A stretch of DNA of 64,000 nucleotides from an uncultured Lachnospiraceae bacterium (GTDB lineage Bacteria; Bacillota; Clostridia; Lachnospirales; Lachnospiraceae), in the NCBI GenBank assembly GCA_949949005.1, contig CATLHM010000002.1, positions 186,001-250,000 on the forward strand, in the 5' to 3' direction. Under the pieces are notes generated by a model that worked only from the letters and a program-made list of their open reading frames with translations, was not told the DNA's origin and did not search any database. Of the stretch, positions 63,258 to 64,000 are shown piece by piece. How positions within the stretch are numbered: position 1 is the first letter of the stretch; each line of letters begins with the position of its first letter. Both the position numbers and the translations under genes were made by a program.

Positions 63258-64000
63258 CTACTCTTTCACCCCGCCAAGCGTAATTCCTGTCACAAAATAT
63301 TTCTGCAGAAACGGATAAATACACAATACCGGAATCATGGAAATAAAAATCTTTGCCGCATTCATGGTGGTATTCGACATCATGGACGCCTGCTTGATCT
63401 GCTCCGCCGTCATAGTAGAAGTATCCACCTGAAAAATCAACTGCTTGATGTAAGTCTGTAAGGGATAATATTTCTCCCCGGTGGACAAAACCAGTCCCTG
63501 GAAGAAATCATTCCAGTGCGTCACGATGGTAAACAGGGCAATCGTGGCAATGACAGGCTTTGATAAGGGCACAATGATATGCGTCAGGATATACCATGCG
63601 CCCGCACCGTCCACCATGGCCGCCTCTTCCAGTTCCTTTGGAATATCCTGAAAAAAATTCACCATCAGGATCAGGTTGAACACCGGAATCCCTCCGCAGA
63701 CTGCCAGTCCTAAGATATTGTTGATCAGCCCATAGTTTTTCATGACCATATACCATGGAATGGTGCCCCCGGAAAACAGCATACAGAATACAAATATCCA
63801 CAGGATAATATTTCTGGGAGCAAATTCCTGCCTGCTTTTGGCAAGGGGGTATGCCGCCATTGTCAGTGTCGGAATCGTAATCAAAAGCGCGGCTACAACA
63901 CGCTTCACAGACACAAAGAAGGATACAAAGAATGCGCTCTCTCCCATAATCTCCTGATATGCCTTTAACGTAAATCCTATGGGCCAGAAGGATACCAGCC
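63258..64000 (-). CDS. ABC sugar transporter permease (LplC/MalG type), 5' end outside window
   Basis: About 247 residues read in from the right edge (WPIGFTLKAYQEIMGES and onward) with five membrane helices and the permease EAA motif EEAAMVDGAGAWYILTHIIVPLSKP. The C-terminus KYFVTGITLGGVKE is typical of LplC/YtcP-type permeases that import pectin or other plant oligosaccharides. Reading continues past 64000, so the start and the partner permease lie outside. It should work with the now-broken solute-binding protein. Confidence 0.93.
   Translation of the reverse strand, partial: LVSFWPIGFTLKAYQEIMGESAFFVSFFVSVKRVVAALLITIPTLTMAAYPLAKSRQEFAPRNIILWIFVFCMLFSGGTIPWYMVMKNYGLINNILGLAVCGGIPVFNLILMVNFFQDIPKELEEAAMVDGAGAWYILTHIIVPLSKPVIATIALFTIVTHWNDFFQGLVLSTGEKYYPLQTYIKQLIFQVDTSTMTAEQIKQASMMSNTTMNAAKIFISMIPVLCIYPFLQKYFVTGITLGGVKE

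Overview
The window looks like a chromosome segment of a spore-forming, low-to-mid GC Firmicute of class Clostridia, most likely family Lachnospiraceae. The family is inferred from gene order and protein style, not from any search. Supporting signs are sigG, sigE, spoIIGA and a ylmC/ymxH-type gene, a clostridial division and cell-wall (dcw) cluster with two class B penicillin-binding proteins, rex, an NADP-type gdhA, a soluble CZB chemoreceptor, and lineage-restricted unknowns of the DUF4037, DUF4474 and DUF5688 types.

Layout. 1-5.5 kb (minus strand): a CBS-domain membrane protein, a MazF toxin without a MazE, alr, nnr, a coiled-coil protein and rex. 5.7-7.6 kb (plus): an ABC-F ATPase divergent from rex. 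7.6-22.9 kb (minus): an AAA/PD-(D/E)XK protein, metA, ligA, an rRNA pseudouridine synthase, hflX, aroA, a YtrA-type GntR/ABC operon, a MATE pump, a TPR-DUF4037 protein and a patatin. 23.0-26.4 kb (plus): a DUF4474/phosphoesterase pair and a chemoreceptor. 26.4-35.6 kb (minus): gdhA, an unknown, an oxidoreductase, an SH3b protein, tRNA-Arg(CCG), a DUF5688 protein, and the efp-aroQ-aroK-aroE-yqeG block. 35.9-37.6 kb (plus): sigG-nrdR-ylmC, converging on sigE-spoIIGA. 39.5-56.8 kb (minus): an M18 aminopeptidase, then the dcw cluster read mraZ-rsmH-ftsL-pbp-pbp-mraY-murD-ftsW-murA-ftsQ-ftsZ, with lgt and ychF upstream of it.

56.8-64 kb is the one clearly accessory region. A collapsed Tn916-type conjugative element (integrase lacking its catalytic domain, intact-looking xis, a HigBA-like toxin-antitoxin pair, a VirB4-like fragment) abuts a decaying pectin/oligosaccharide locus: a broken GH28 polygalacturonase, the C-terminal part of a solute-binding protein, a large six-hairpin-type glycosidase and an ABC sugar permease. 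An Rpn-type nuclease/transposase gene sits in the middle.

The most interesting non-coding signal is a dispersed structured element present three times (18.08, 28.49 and 32.35 kb). Each copy lies directly beyond an intrinsic terminator and ahead of the next gene, and its outer stem is kept by different base pairs in each copy. Other notable signals are a palindrome that supplies both -35 boxes of the divergent rex/ABC-F promoters, four MraZ-type boxes at the mraZ promoter, a tRNA-Arg whose leader and trailer are perfectly complementary, two strong palindromes upstream of sigG, and a KTG-to-KTA change in one penicillin-binding protein. I do not see a CRISPR array, rRNA, a riboswitch I can name, or a large novel multi-gene defence system.
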